42,548 nt of DNA from Treponema sp. (GCA_017961705.1 JAGCWT010000035.1:1-42548); one strand, 5' to 3'. Positions 25,500 through 35,009 are shown, numbered from the stretch's first letter. The notes: generated from the sequence alone by a model not told the origin. Made by a program: numbers and translations.

Positions 25500-26795
25500 T
25501 TAGTTCTTCGGCCAGAACTGTTCAATAAGTTCTGTCTTAAGGCCTGTTTCCTGCTTTTCAAAACATGCGGCAAGAATCTTCCATCCGTTATCCAAAGCCT
25601 CTTCAAGAGGAACGTTTACGGACAAATCCATCATCTGGGATTCAAACATTACGCCGTATTTAAGGAGCTTTTCGTCCCATGCGGACATGTTGAAGCCCAT
25701 GGACTTCTTTTCCAGAGTATCCTTGTACTGGGCGTAAAGCTTAATCATTGCGTCCATAAGGTTGCGGTGGTCTTTTCTTGTCTTACCGTTTACGTTTTGC
25801 TTAAGACGTGAAAGGCTTCCGAAAGGTTCGATACGTCCACCCTTAAGGTAGAACTGGCCTTCAGTGATGTAGCCCGTGTTGTCTGGAACAGGGTGTGTAA
25901 CGTCGTCGCCAGGCATTGTTGTTACGGCAAGAACCGTTACAGAGCCCTGGTCGGCAAAGTCAACAGCCTTTTCGTAGCGGGATGCAAGCTGTGAATAAAG
26001 GTCTCCCGGATAACCGCGGTTTGAAGGAACCTGCTCCTGTGTGATAGCAATTTCCTTCATTGAGTCTGCAAAGTTGGTCATGTCCGTAAGAAGAACAAGA
26101 ACGTCTTTTCCCTGAAGGGCAAACTGTTCAGCAACTGCAAGCGAAAGGTCAGGAATCTTCATTGCTTCTACAGTAGGGTCTGCAGAAGTATGAACGAACA
26201 TTACCGTCTTGCTAAGTGAGCCGCCCTCTTCAAGTGTGTTCTTAAAGTAAAGGTAGTCGTCATATTTAAGACCCATACCGCCAAGAACGATTACGTCTGC
26301 CTCTGCCTGCATTGCAATACGGGCAAGAAGCTGGTTGTATGGTTCACCGGAGATTGAGAAGATAGGAATCTTCTGGCTTACAACCAGTGTGTTGAACATG
26401 TCGATCATTGGAATGTTGGTACGCATCATGCGGTTTGCAAGAATACGCTTTGAAGGGTTTACTGAAGGACCACCGATTGGAACAAGGTTTTCTGCAAGAG
26501 AAGGACCGTGGTCACGGGGCTCTGCTGAACCGTTGAAAATGCGTCCAAGAAGGTTGTCGCTAAAGGAAACGCGCATGTCGTGGCCAAGGAAACGAATTTT
26601 GTCGTTTGTAGCAACACCGCGGCCACCTGCAAAAACCTGAAGCGAAACGTTCTCGCCGTCGATTTTGTTTACCTCGGCAAGTGACTTTCCAAAGCGTGTT
26701 TCGATTTCGGCAAGTTCGTTGAGCTTTACTCCGTTTGCCTTAACCGTGATAACGCTTCCGTTAATGCTTTCTATTTTGCTGTATACTTTGTTCAT
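25500..26795 (-). CDS. atpB: V-type ATPase subunit B (regulatory)
   Basis: The 431-residue product is a V-type B subunit: beta-barrel N-terminus (about 1-75), a central RecA-like domain without an intact Walker A loop, and a helical C-terminus. Recognisable parts are [48 protein letters not shown] and [15 protein letters not shown]. It alternates with subunit A in the A3B3 head and is non-catalytic. The start overlaps the subunit A stop by one base. Confidence 0.96.
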   Translation of the reverse strand: MNKVYSKIESINGSVITVKANGVKLNELAEIETRFGKSLAEVNKIDGENVSLQVFAGGRGVATNDKIRFLGHDMRVSFSDNLLGRIFNGSAEPRDHGPSLAENLVPIGGPSVNPSKRILANRMMRTNIPMIDMFNTLVVSQKIPIFSISGEPYNQLLARIAMQAEADVIVLGGMGLKYDDYLYFKNTLEEGGSLSKTVMFVHTSADPTVEAMKIPDLSLAVAEQFALQGKDVLVLLTDMTNFADSMKEIAITQEQVPSNRGYPGDLYSQLASRYEKAVDFADQGSVTVLAVTTMPGDDVTHPVPDNTGYITEGQFYLKGGRIEPFGSLSRLKQNVNGKTRKDHRNLMDAMIKLYAQYKDTLEKKSMGFNMSAWDEKLLKYGVMFESQMMDLSVNVPLEEALDNGWKILAACFEKQETGLKTELIEQFWPKN

Positions 26796-28564
26796 TACTG
26801 ACCATCCTTAAGAAGGGCTTTTACTTCTTCGCTGATTTTAGCTTCTTTTGAAGCAAGAAGGTCGTCTATCATCTTTTCATAGTCCTTGAACTTGGCGCTC
26901 TTGAATTCGGCGTAGTTCATGTCCTTGAAGTCCTGCTGCAGGTTCGCAAAGAGGGAGCGGGCTTCGTCTTTTTCGCTTACACCGAAAGAAGAACCGAGGA
27001 TTCCCACAATCTTCTCGAACATATATTTCTGGCGCTCAGGACTTGATGCACCTTCAATTTCGTCGAATGAATCCTGCTGCATGTAGACGGCATCAAGGAA
27101 TTCACTCTTAAGGTAGAGGATAAAGTCTTCGAGAGAAGTACCTTCTTCGCCAACAACCTTCATCATGGAGCTGACTTCCTGACCGCGCTTGTAAATCTTG
27201 CGGGCATATTCAACCCATGCGGAATTCATTGAAGGCTTGTACTTTGACCATGAATCCAGAGGGTCAATTGAAGGATAGCGGCGTGCGTCGGAGCGTTCGC
27301 GGCTCAAACCGTGGAATGCACCAACAACCTTAAGTGTTGCCTGGGTAACAGGTTCCTCAAAGTTACCACCTGCAGGGGAAACTGTACCACCGATTGTTAC
27401 GGAACCAGTTGAACCGTCGCGAAGGCGGACAATGCCTGCACGTTCATAGAATGAAGCTATTGTTGACTCAAGGTATGCAGGGAATGCCTCTTCACCAGGA
27501 ATCTCTTCCAAACGGCCGGACATTTCGCGCATAGCCTGTGCCCAACGAGATGTTGAGTCTGCAAGAAGAAGAACGTGGAGACCCATCTGGCGGTAGTATT
27601 CAGCAAGGGTTACGCCCGTATAAACCGAAGCTTCGCGGGAAGCAACAGGCATTGAAGACGTATTACAGATGATGATTGTACGCTCCATAAGTGAACGTCC
27701 GGTTCTTGGGTCCTTAAGCTCAGGGAATTCGGTAAGTGTTTCTACAACTTCACCAGCACGCTCACCACAAGCGGCAATGATTACGATGTCTACGTCGGCG
27801 TTGCGGCTTGTCGTATGCTGAAGAACTGTCTTACCAGCACCGAATGGGCCCGGAATACAATAGGTACCGCCCTTTGCAACAGGGAAGAAAGTGTCTATAA
27901 GGCGGACTTTTGTTACCATTGAGTCTGACGGCATAAGGCGCTCGGCATAGCAGTCAACGGCTCTCTTTACAGGCCACTTGAAGCTCATGCAGATGTCGTG
28001 GGTCTTGCCCTTTGCATCAGTAAGGGTTGCGATTGTGTCGTGAATCTTATATGAACCGCTCTTTGCAACCTTCTTTACCTTGTATGTTCCAAGGAATGTG
28101 TAAGGAACCTGAATCTTGTGCGTAAAAGGTCCTTCAGGAACAGAACCAACAATGTCTCCGGCCTGAACAGTATCTCCCTCTTTTGCGATAGGCGTAAAGT
28201 CCCATTCCTTCTTTTCATCAAGGGCAGGAAGATAGACACCGCGCTCAAGGAAGTAGCCTGAATGCTGGGCAAGAAGAGGAAGGGGGTTCTGCAAACCGTC
28301 GTAAACCTGTCCCAATAGACCAGGGCCAACTTCTACGCTAAGAAGGTCATCGGTAAATTTAACCTCACAATCAGTTGAAATACCGTTCGTCATTTCATAA
28401 ATCTGCATCTGTGCCGTGTTTCCGCGGATACGGATTACCTCTCCCTTAAGCAGCTTGCCGTCTACGTTGACGTAACCTACTTCATTGAGAGATACCTTAC
28501 CGTTGAACTCTACAGAAACCATGTTTCCGTTTACGGCAACTACTTTGCCTTTTGTATCTGTCAT
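26795..28564 (-). CDS. atpA: V-type ATPase subunit A (catalytic)
   Basis: The 589-residue product has the catalytic P-loop GPFGAGKT at 239-246 and GERAGEV at 267-273. The extra 'non-homologous' region typical of V-type A subunits lies between the beta barrel and the nucleotide domain (about 115-205). Later features are [20 protein letters not shown] and SFYERAG. It hydrolyses or makes ATP in the A3B3 head. The ATG forms an ATGA overlap with the DUF2764 gene. No sign of truncation. Confidence 0.97.
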   Translation of the reverse strand: MTDTKGKVVAVNGNMVSVEFNGKVSLNEVGYVNVDGKLLKGEVIRIRGNTAQMQIYEMTNGISTDCEVKFTDDLLSVEVGPGLLGQVYDGLQNPLPLLAQHSGYFLERGVYLPALDEKKEWDFTPIAKEGDTVQAGDIVGSVPEGPFTHKIQVPYTFLGTYKVKKVAKSGSYKIHDTIATLTDAKGKTHDICMSFKWPVKRAVDCYAERLMPSDSMVTKVRLIDTFFPVAKGGTYCIPGPFGAGKTVLQHTTSRNADVDIVIIAACGERAGEVVETLTEFPELKDPRTGRSLMERTIIICNTSSMPVASREASVYTGVTLAEYYRQMGLHVLLLADSTSRWAQAMREMSGRLEEIPGEEAFPAYLESTIASFYERAGIVRLRDGSTGSVTIGGTVSPAGGNFEEPVTQATLKVVGAFHGLSRERSDARRYPSIDPLDSWSKYKPSMNSAWVEYARKIYKRGQEVSSMMKVVGEEGTSLEDFILYLKSEFLDAVYMQQDSFDEIEGASSPERQKYMFEKIVGILGSSFGVSEKDEARSLFANLQQDFKDMNYAEFKSAKFKDYEKMIDDLLASKEAKISEEVKALLKDGQ

Positions 28565-29109
28565 TTCTTTTCTCCAAGAATCTCGTCATAAATTTTGTGG
28601 TAAGAAGCGAGTCCTAAATCTCTGTTAAACTTCTTCATACGTTCAGCAAGCATGAGCTTAAGTCCGTAGCAGTAAACCGCATCAACAGAAAAAATATCCA
28701 GTGGTGCAATTTTATCCAGAACGCCAAGACGGTACTCGTTAAGATACTGTTCGGCGCTAAGCGGACTGTCCATGCCTGTTGCCGTACGCGCAGCCTGAAC
28801 AACTTCTCCGTCGCTGGAGATAGGAATGTCCTTGGCTTCCTTCTTCATCTTGAGTGCGCGCACTTGGGCAAGTGCAAACCTTAGGTTGCGTTCCTTTGTA
28901 TACCATTGGTCAAGGAAAGCGGAACCTGTGGGCTCACCTTTTTTTGGAGGCTCAAGGGAAAGGCTCCTTGCAGCTTTTGCCGCACTGCTGGACATAAAGC
29001 GGGAGCACAAGTCCTTAAAATACTCCGTCGTTATGGGAAGTTTGGAATTACTGTCGCTGTTTACCGAAAAAGCCGGCAACTGGGCTACCAGATAATACAA
29101 ATGTTCCAC
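28561..29109 (-). CDS. DUF2764-type V-ATPase operon protein
   Basis: The 182-residue product begins MEHLYYLVAQLPAF, the typical opening of DUF2764 proteins found between subunits E and A in the V-ATPase operons of spirochaetes, chlamydiae and Bacteroidetes. It is mainly helical and has no membrane segment. No subunit C gene is present here, and this protein occupies the corresponding place, so it may be the remote C/d equivalent that joins stalk and ring; that is inference. It overlaps subunit E by one base and subunit A by four. Confidence 0.8.
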   Translation of the reverse strand: MEHLYYLVAQLPAFSVNSDSNSKLPITTEYFKDLCSRFMSSSAAKAARSLSLEPPKKGEPTGSAFLDQWYTKERNLRFALAQVRALKMKKEAKDIPISSDGEVVQAARTATGMDSPLSAEQYLNEYRLGVLDKIAPLDIFSVDAVYCYGLKLMLAERMKKFNRDLGLASYHKIYDEILGEKK

Positions 29110-29873
29110 TATTTCTTTCCTTTTGCAGCAGTCTTTCTTGCTGTTGTTGTTTTAGCAGCAGTTTTAGCAGTCGTCTTTGAAGCAGGTCTTCCTGCCTTCT
29201 TTACAGCTGGCTTTTCCTCTTCATCAGAAGAATCAAATTCAACTCTTTCAGAAGGGATTCCCTTTGCGGCATTCATCATAAGCTGGGTCGTGCGGGGGTT
29301 CAAGTATGAGCTGAACAAACCTGCAACTTCATCAGCGCTAAAGTCATAGAAAGCCCTTCCGTCTTTTGTTCCGATTCTGAATCCTGAATTCAAAGAATCA
29401 TCACCCTTGATTACGAGGCCTTTTGAAATCTGGCTCTTGAGGGCAGTCTTTACAGTGCTTTCCAAAGCCTTCAAATCCTTTGCAGGAAGAAGGACAGACA
29501 AATCGTTTTCTCCGGATTTTGAAGAAACCCAAGCCTTAACTGTTTCTGGAATAAGTTTCTTGAGCAAATCCTTGTCAAAGGCCTTTTCTGCCTCTGCCGT
29601 TACCAAAGCAGAGATTTCCCTGTTGATTCCTTCACGGAAAGAGATAATCAGGTTGCGTCCAGCCTGCTCTATGGCATCTTCGCTGGCTTTTTCCATTCTT
29701 TCAGTTTCCGCCTTGGCATTTTTAATGATGCTGTCAGCCTTTGCCTCTGCTTCCTTGATGATGGAAGCGGCTTTATCTTCCGCTTCTGTAACAATCTTCT
29801 GCGCAGAAGTCTCCGCGGTGGCAACACCATCTCTTTTGATCTTGTCGATCAATTCCTGTAACTGGACGTCCAT
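29109..29873 (-). CDS. atpE: V-type ATPase subunit E with an unusual basic C-terminal tail
   Basis: I chose the ATG at 29873 (254 residues): it has AGAGG 6 bases upstream, while the frame open to 29975 adds unrelated residues. The product begins MDVQLQELIDKIKRDG and has the long Ala/Glu/Lys-rich N-terminal helix (about 10-75) of the peripheral stalk, then the globular domain with GFRIGTKDGRAFYDFS. After about residue 214 it has an acidic stretch (DSSDEEE) and then a Lys/Ala/Thr-rich tail to 254 with GRPASK, resembling histone-H1-like or AT-hook tails. Normal E subunits lack this. It is first in the operon. Confidence 0.93.
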   Translation of the reverse strand: MDVQLQELIDKIKRDGVATAETSAQKIVTEAEDKAASIIKEAEAKADSIIKNAKAETERMEKASEDAIEQAGRNLIISFREGINREISALVTAEAEKAFDKDLLKKLIPETVKAWVSSKSGENDLSVLLPAKDLKALESTVKTALKSQISKGLVIKGDDSLNSGFRIGTKDGRAFYDFSADEVAGLFSSYLNPRTTQLMMNAAKGIPSERVEFDSSDEEEKPAVKKAGRPASKTTAKTAAKTTTARKTAAKGKK

Positions 29874-30020
29874 TGTGACCTCTCTATTTTCATTAAAATA
29901 TAACTTTTTCCATGGCAAAACGATGCCGTATAATTCATCTCCGCAAGACAAAACTGAATTGCGGAAAAAATCCAAAACTAATTCAGAAAAATCAAGGCAA
30001 ACTGTGAAGCCCCGCCTTTT

Positions 30021-31070
30021 CTAGAACTCAAATGCGTACTGCGTAACCTGGCGGTACTTTTCACCCGGACGCACGATGCATGAGGGGAATTCGCTCTTGT
30101 TGGGAGAGTCCGGATAAGCCTCTGCCTCCAGGCACAAAGCTCCGTGCTTCTGGTAAACAAAGCCGTTCTTTCCGTGAACATTGTTCAAGAAATTGGCTGT
30201 ATACAATTGTACACCCGGTTCCGTGGTTTTTACAACCATTTTTCTTCCCGAAGCCGGATCTTTTACTATTGCGGTAAGGTTGAGCTTTTTTTCCGGAGTA
30301 AAGCCGTCTATGCAGTAGCAGTGGTCATAGCCCATGCCTGTCTTTGCAATGTCCCTGCCAATAAGATGGGGCTTTTTAAAGTCGTAAGGGGTTCCCTCAA
30401 CGTCTATAAGCTTGCCGGTAGGAATAAGCTTGTCGCTGGGTTCAACATACTTGCTGCAGAACATCTGGAGTTCCTGGTCTTCAATTGAACCGCCAGCATA
30501 GCCCTTAAGGTTGAAATATGCGTGGTTTGTAAGATTTATTGGCGTTGCCTTGTCTGTTTCTGCCTCGTATTCAATTGTAAGGGCATTGTCTTCGCTAAGG
30601 GTATATGTTACGCTGGCCTTTACCGTCCCAGGGAACTTCTGCTCACCGTCCGGACTTATATGGGTAAATTTAACGCCTATGCCGTTTTCGGTCGTTACTT
30701 TCTTGGCTTTCCACACTTTCTTTTCCCAGCGGTCAAAACCACCGTGAAGCATGTTCTCACCGTTGTCGTTCTTGTCCAAATCATACTTTACCCCGTCCAA
30801 AGTGAACGAAGCACCGCCGATTCTGTTTGCAAAACGGCCTACGGTAGCGCCAAAGCTACAGTCATCGCGGATGAATCCGTCCAGAGTTGAAAAGCCCAGA
30901 AGAACATCCACATCACCGCCACCCTTTGCGGGCAAAAGAATGCTTGTAAGTATGGCCCCGTAGTTTGTTACGGAGACACTCATTTTTCCATTGGAAATTG
31001 TAAAAAGATGAATTTTTGTGCCGTCGGACAAAAGACCGTACCGGGATTTCTTTAACTTTGAAATACGCAT
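30021..31070 (-). CDS. galM: Aldose 1-epimerase (galactose mutarotase)
   Basis: The 349-residue product is a full-length galactose mutarotase: GRFANRIGGASF near 78-89, the acid histidine 183 in NLTNHAYFNL, and the base Glu315 in CLEAEAYPDSPN. It interconverts alpha and beta anomers of aldoses in the cytoplasm; there is no signal peptide. It begins 20 bases after the last flagellar accessory gene on the same strand, so it is probably read from the flagellar operon, an odd pairing. No clear terminator separates it from the V-ATPase operon, which begins 147 bases later. Confidence 0.95.
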   Translation of the reverse strand: MRISKLKKSRYGLLSDGTKIHLFTISNGKMSVSVTNYGAILTSILLPAKGGGDVDVLLGFSTLDGFIRDDCSFGATVGRFANRIGGASFTLDGVKYDLDKNDNGENMLHGGFDRWEKKVWKAKKVTTENGIGVKFTHISPDGEQKFPGTVKASVTYTLSEDNALTIEYEAETDKATPINLTNHAYFNLKGYAGGSIEDQELQMFCSKYVEPSDKLIPTGKLIDVEGTPYDFKKPHLIGRDIAKTGMGYDHCYCIDGFTPEKKLNLTAIVKDPASGRKMVVKTTEPGVQLYTANFLNNVHGKNGFVYQKHGALCLEAEAYPDSPNKSEFPSCIVRPGEKYRQVTQYAFEF

Positions 31071-31090
31071 AAAAACATTATAGCGTACTT

Positions 31091-31909
31091 TTAGGAAAAT
31101 TCAATCATTAATTTTATTTCTTGAACAGTTCTGCCCAATTTTGATGCAATTTCCTCTTCCGTCATGCCAAGTGCCGCATATTCCTGAACCTGGCGGTTTA
31201 TGCTCTTCTTTACAACAACGGGATTCTCTGCACGGATAATCTCGGGCTCTCCAGAAGGCCTTGAACCCTTCTCCTCATTCCGAGTGGCAGATTCCACCAC
31301 TTCCGCGTCAGAAGCAGAATTCTCTGCGGAAAAGAGATTGCCCTGCATCTGCTCTTCTTTATAGCGTGACGCAAGAGAAGTAGACCTGTTGCCTGACTTA
31401 CCCCTGTCAGGAAGCTCTGATGCAGGTGAATCCACAACGGCATTTGTCTGGAAAAGAGGATCTATTCCTGAAGAAACGCTCTTGCTTCTTGTACGGCCAG
31501 TAGGTTTTTCTGAAGATTTTCTGGCAAGGGGAGTTTTTTTTGGCTCGCTTCGCCTTGACTTTACAGGGGCGGATTTTTCTTCAGGACCATCACCGCCGGA
31601 TATTCTGCTTTCAAATTCCAGAGATTTCTTTTTGGCCTCTATTTCTCCGTTCAAAAGGGCTACCCTACGCTCTGCTTCCTGCTGTACCTGAAGAGTCTCT
31701 TCCTGAACGTCCTTAAGCATTTTGATTGAATCGTTAACAAGGCCAACATTGCGCTCAGCATTGCGGTTCAAGTCCATGAGCATGTTGTCCATGATTTCAC
31801 GCGTCTTTTCGATTATCTTGTCAGTAGAAAACAAACGCCTGAACCTTATGAGCATTATAACCCAAAGGAGGATATTAAAAGCACAAAGCAACAAAGCAAC
31901 GACTACCAA
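31091..31909 (-). CDS. SwrB-like flagellar operon membrane protein with C-terminal HTH
   Basis: The 272-residue product has an N-terminal membrane helix (about 2-20), a predicted coiled coil (about 30-100, with VQEETLQVQQEAERRVALL), and a long Lys/Ser/Pro-rich disordered linker. It ends in a small helix-turn-helix (about 237-270: QEYAALGMTEEEIASKLGRTVQEIK). The same architecture and a place just after fliA occur in SwrB of Bacillus subtilis, which promotes flagellar secretion. That homology is inferred from layout and should be tested. The start appears to be TTG at 31909, three bases after the upstream stop; the ribosome site is weak, so the exact start is unsure. Confidence 0.6.
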   Translation of the reverse strand: MVVVALLLCAFNILLWVIMLIRFRRLFSTDKIIEKTREIMDNMLMDLNRNAERNVGLVNDSIKMLKDVQEETLQVQQEAERRVALLNGEIEAKKKSLEFESRISGGDGPEEKSAPVKSRRSEPKKTPLARKSSEKPTGRTRSKSVSSGIDPLFQTNAVVDSPASELPDRGKSGNRSTSLASRYKEEQMQGNLFSAENSASDAEVVESATRNEEKGSRPSGEPEIIRAENPVVVKKSINRQVQEYAALGMTEEEIASKLGRTVQEIKLMIEFS

Positions 31910-31912
31910 GCC

Positions 31913-32257
31913 CTACCCCGTTATATCAACATGAAGCCCCAGCCTTGGATCCGAAATTTCCTGCTGCCCGTCACTTTTTTTATTTTCTTCTTCAGGAGAA
32001 CGCCTTTTCTTGCCCTTTCCCTGGTAAAGAGATGCCCCTCCACCGGAAGAGCCCCCGTCCTTCTTGATTTTTGTGGAAGTGGACTCATTTTTTGCCGCTT
32101 CCTGAACGGTCTTTGACTTTTCCAAATTGTCAATTGCACCTTTTTCAAGCGAAGCCTGGTTCATTGCCTGAGCTACCTGATTTTGAGACGCATTGAATTT
32201 TGCAACATTGTCCATCTGTGTATAGACAAGAGACAAATCAATTGGATGAATAGCCAT
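31913..32257 (-). CDS. Small treponemal flagellar operon protein, unknown function
   Basis: The 114-residue product begins MAIHPIDLSLVYTQMDNVAKF and has a helical, Gln/Asn-rich N-terminal half. A Gly/Ser/Lys-rich, probably disordered part (about 60-95, with GGSSGGG and GKGKKRR) follows, and then a conserved-looking end, DPRLGLHVDITG. No membrane segment or signal is visible. The gene overlaps the end of fapA by 20 bases and is followed by the SwrB-like gene 3 bases later, so it is firmly in the operon. Genes of this kind in flagellar operons of treponemes have no known function. Confidence 0.7.
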   Translation of the reverse strand: MAIHPIDLSLVYTQMDNVAKFNASQNQVAQAMNQASLEKGAIDNLEKSKTVQEAAKNESTSTKIKKDGGSSGGGASLYQGKGKKRRSPEEENKKSDGQQEISDPRLGLHVDITG

Positions 32258-34208
32258 CTGGTGCCTTTATATCATTGGCGGCCTGAGAAGGATCAAATTT
32301 GCCGCGACGGACAAAGCCGTTTTCGTAATAGAATGTTACAGACTTGCAGTCAGCCTTAACTTCATCCTTTTCATCGCGAACATATATTTTTGAACCTGCA
32401 AAAACAGTTCCGCTGGCATTGACCTTTCCAACAACCTTAAGTTCCCTAAGACGCTTTTCCAAGTCATTGATTTCTTCGGTCATCTGGTTAGTCTGCTCGG
32501 TGATTTCCGTCTTACGAGAAAGGAACTGGCTCAAGGTCTGCTCCTTTTCTACAGGGAGTGAACGGCGAACCTTCTTCTGGTTTTCGAGGGTCTCTATGTT
32601 CTTGTCTACTTCTTCAAGTTCCTTTACAAGCGCAGCCTGCTGTTCCTGAAGCTCAAGGAGCCTTGCCTTTGACTTAGGATCAAAGCCAACTTCAAGGATT
32701 GTCTCTGTACCGCCAGCCGGAGCACCAATATTCTTGGCTGTGATTTCTTCCGTAGCAAACAGGTGGCCACCGATAATCTGCGCACGTTTTCCGCGTACGA
32801 CAATCTTCTTCATGGCAGATACCTGAGAATTCATGATGTTGTCATTTACGACGACATTTTCTCCGGCTTCAACCTTTGCGTTCTGGATAAAGCGGGCCCA
32901 GACGGACTTTGGCGTAGAAACAACACCCTCGTCGCGTCCCATGATACCCTGGGAAATAACGATGTCCCCACCAGACTCGATGCGGCAGTTTCCAACAGAA
33001 CCGTAAATTTCAACATTACCGTCGGCCTTGATGTTGTAGCCGTCCTCAACGTTTCCGTGGACAATAACAGTACCAAAATATGTAACGTTACCTGTCTTGA
33101 TGTTAACGCCCTTGACTTCCTTGATAGGTTCAACGCAGATTTTTCCGCTTACAATCAAGACTTCACCGTTGCAAGCAGCAAGTACCGTAACTCCGTCGGA
33201 ATCTAGCTTTACGTTCTGGCCAAGAGGAATCTGTATGTCTTTTCCGTTTGTGGCTTCAAGGTAGCGGCCCATAACGGTCTTTCCACCCTTACCCCTCTGC
33301 GGCTGGATTTTCTGAGCAAGTGGCTGGCCTTCAACAACGTTCTGTATAAGGTTGAGTTCCTTAAAGTCCATCTGACCAGTTTCGCTTTCCTTAATCTTTA
33401 GCTTTGAGCGGTCAGTTTCAAAGTTGTACTTCATGTAGGCATCAGAACCGTTAACAGGTGCAATGGCGGTGGCAACCTCATAGGGAATGTGGTAAACCGG
33501 ATTGTCTACGAATTCAGCAATCTTTTCTTCGTTTATACCGGCAACAACACCCTGGCTTTCCAGAGCACGGACTATGTCGTTTGCAGAAATTTCAGCACCA
33601 CTCATAGACGGCGGAGAAACACTGATTGTTGCGTACATCTCGTCCTTGTCTATGTCTACCGCCATAACGGCATCACCGGCAGCGGCACGTGCGTATTCTC
33701 CAATCTTTACATAACCACCGTCAGTACCTTCCTTACAGCACTTCTTGATCAATGCTTCGTCAACTTCATCGGTATCTGGGCGCTTGGACGCAGAAATTGC
33801 ATCGTTTGCGGCAACCGGCAAACCATCACCAACCGGCAGTATAACATGAATGTAAATACCGTCCTTGAAATGGCGAATATAGAACCTTCCGTCGGAATTG
33901 ACGATTTTGTTTTCTTCTGCAGCCTCTTCCATAGCAAGCTGAGCCTGCTTGGCAATCTTTTTCTTCTGCATGAATTTGGGATTTTCATAAATCAAAAGTT
34001 TCCAAGGCTTTTTTGCAAGACCTGCTATACCCTGGAAGCCCTTTTCCAGAACTTCATATTCAAGGTTTGCAACTTTTGTCTCCAGCTGAACGGAAGCATC
34101 TGCAAGACATTCTTCTATTGTATCCGCACGGACTTCCACCGAGTGAATTTCTCTGTCAACTTCCAGCTGGGATTCCATTTCCAAACGGAGCTTATCTAAC
34201 GTTACCAT
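32238..34208 (-). CDS. fapA: FapA (DUF342) protein with N-terminal Jag-like domain
   Basis: The 656-residue product starts with a segment (about 25-75) containing LEYEVLEKGFQGIAGLAKKPWKLLI, the pattern of the Jag_N domain. A long FapA/DUF342 region follows, with right-handed parallel beta-helix repeats (about 350-500, e.g. VKGVNIKTGNVTYFGTVIV and ADGNVEIYGSVGNC). A coiled coil (about 510-600) and a final beta segment complete it. FapA proteins are linked to polar flagellar assembly and targeting in other bacteria. The ATG has AAGGAG 6 bases upstream. It follows fliA by 9 bases. Confidence 0.85.
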   Translation of the reverse strand: MVTLDKLRLEMESQLEVDREIHSVEVRADTIEECLADASVQLETKVANLEYEVLEKGFQGIAGLAKKPWKLLIYENPKFMQKKKIAKQAQLAMEEAAEENKIVNSDGRFYIRHFKDGIYIHVILPVGDGLPVAANDAISASKRPDTDEVDEALIKKCCKEGTDGGYVKIGEYARAAAGDAVMAVDIDKDEMYATISVSPPSMSGAEISANDIVRALESQGVVAGINEEKIAEFVDNPVYHIPYEVATAIAPVNGSDAYMKYNFETDRSKLKIKESETGQMDFKELNLIQNVVEGQPLAQKIQPQRGKGGKTVMGRYLEATNGKDIQIPLGQNVKLDSDGVTVLAACNGEVLIVSGKICVEPIKEVKGVNIKTGNVTYFGTVIVHGNVEDGYNIKADGNVEIYGSVGNCRIESGGDIVISQGIMGRDEGVVSTPKSVWARFIQNAKVEAGENVVVNDNIMNSQVSAMKKIVVRGKRAQIIGGHLFATEEITAKNIGAPAGGTETILEVGFDPKSKARLLELQEQQAALVKELEEVDKNIETLENQKKVRRSLPVEKEQTLSQFLSRKTEITEQTNQMTEEINDLEKRLRELKVVGKVNASGTVFAGSKIYVRDEKDEVKADCKSVTFYYENGFVRRGKFDPSQAANDIKAPDGYSSN

Positions 34209-34217
34209 GCTTTCTCC

Positions 34218-35009
34218 TTAGAAAATACCTTTGCGGAGGCTAGTAAGCTTAGCACGCAGGCGCATATTGGCTTTTGTATGAAGCTGGCTTATACGGCTTT
34301 CGCTTACGTTAAGAACCTGGCCTATTTCGCGGAAAGTCAGGTCTTCATTATAGTAAAGGACAATTACCATCTTTTCATTTTTGGGGAGTTCGTTGATTGC
34401 CTGGATTATTACCTTGCGGACTTCCTCCCTTTCAACAATAACATCAGGGTTAAGGCTTGAAGGAGACTCAATGTTGTCTCCTATGGACATGTGGTCGCTG
34501 TCGTCTCCTGAATACCAGACGTCGTTAAGTGAAAGAACGCTGGTTCCGCTTACCTTCATGATTGTAGTCTGGTATTCAGACTCGGTCATATTCATGGCCT
34601 TTGCAATCTCTGCATCGGTAGCGGTACGGCCAAGCTGTGCCTCCAGTTCAACAATAGTATCCTCTATTTCCCTTGATTTTTGCCTTACTGAACGTGGAAC
34701 CCAGTCCAGTTCCCTTAATTCATCAAAAATAGCGCCACGGATTCTTGTAACTGCATAAGTCTTGAATTTTACGTTCTTGTCGGGATCGAATTTGTTTATT
34801 GCATCCAAAAGTCCAAACTGACCAAAGCCGATCAAGTCTTCATACTCAACACTGTCCGGCATACCAGTCTTTACCTTTCCGGCGACGTATTTTACGAGAG
34901 GCATATATTGGCGGATAAATTTGTCACGGATTTGTGAAGACCTGGTCTTCTTGAATTCGTGCCAAAGTTCATCTTCTGTCTTTTCTTCATCCGTAAGCGA
35001 ATTACCCAT
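34218..35009 (-). CDS. fliA: Flagellar sigma factor FliA (sigma-28/WhiG family)
   Basis: The 263-residue product contains region 2 (DKFIRQYMPLVKYVAGKV, then DLIGFGQFGLLDAINKFDP and VKFKTYAVTRIRGAIFDELR), region 3 (SVRQKSREIEDTIVELEAQ) and region 4 with the DNA-binding helix-turn-helix LTFREIGQVLNVSESRISQLHTKA. The length and lack of region 1.1 fit the flagellar sigma group. It would direct late flagellar genes. Several start codons lie close together (GTG 35018, ATG 35012, ATG 35009); I chose 35009 because AAAGGTG then lies at a good distance. Confidence 0.95.
   Translation of the reverse strand: MGNSLTDEEKTEDELWHEFKKTRSSQIRDKFIRQYMPLVKYVAGKVKTGMPDSVEYEDLIGFGQFGLLDAINKFDPDKNVKFKTYAVTRIRGAIFDELRELDWVPRSVRQKSREIEDTIVELEAQLGRTATDAEIAKAMNMTESEYQTTIMKVSGTSVLSLNDVWYSGDDSDHMSIGDNIESPSSLNPDVIVEREEVRKVIIQAINELPKNEKMVIVLYYNEDLTFREIGQVLNVSESRISQLHTKANMRLRAKLTSLRKGIF

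Noticed and set aside
29939..29966. Stem TCCGCAA/TTGCGGA between galM and subunit E as a terminator
   Set aside because: On the coding strand the T run precedes the stem instead of following it, so it does not fit an intrinsic terminator.
29876..29975. 34-codon N-terminal extension of subunit E
   Set aside because: The ATG at 29873 has a good Shine-Dalgarno sequence and the usual E-subunit beginning; the extension is unrelated.
32763..34199. Long plus-strand frames antisense to fapA (147 and 236 codons)
   Set aside because: They mirror the codon bias of fapA, lack ribosome sites, and give peptides with no recognisable domain.
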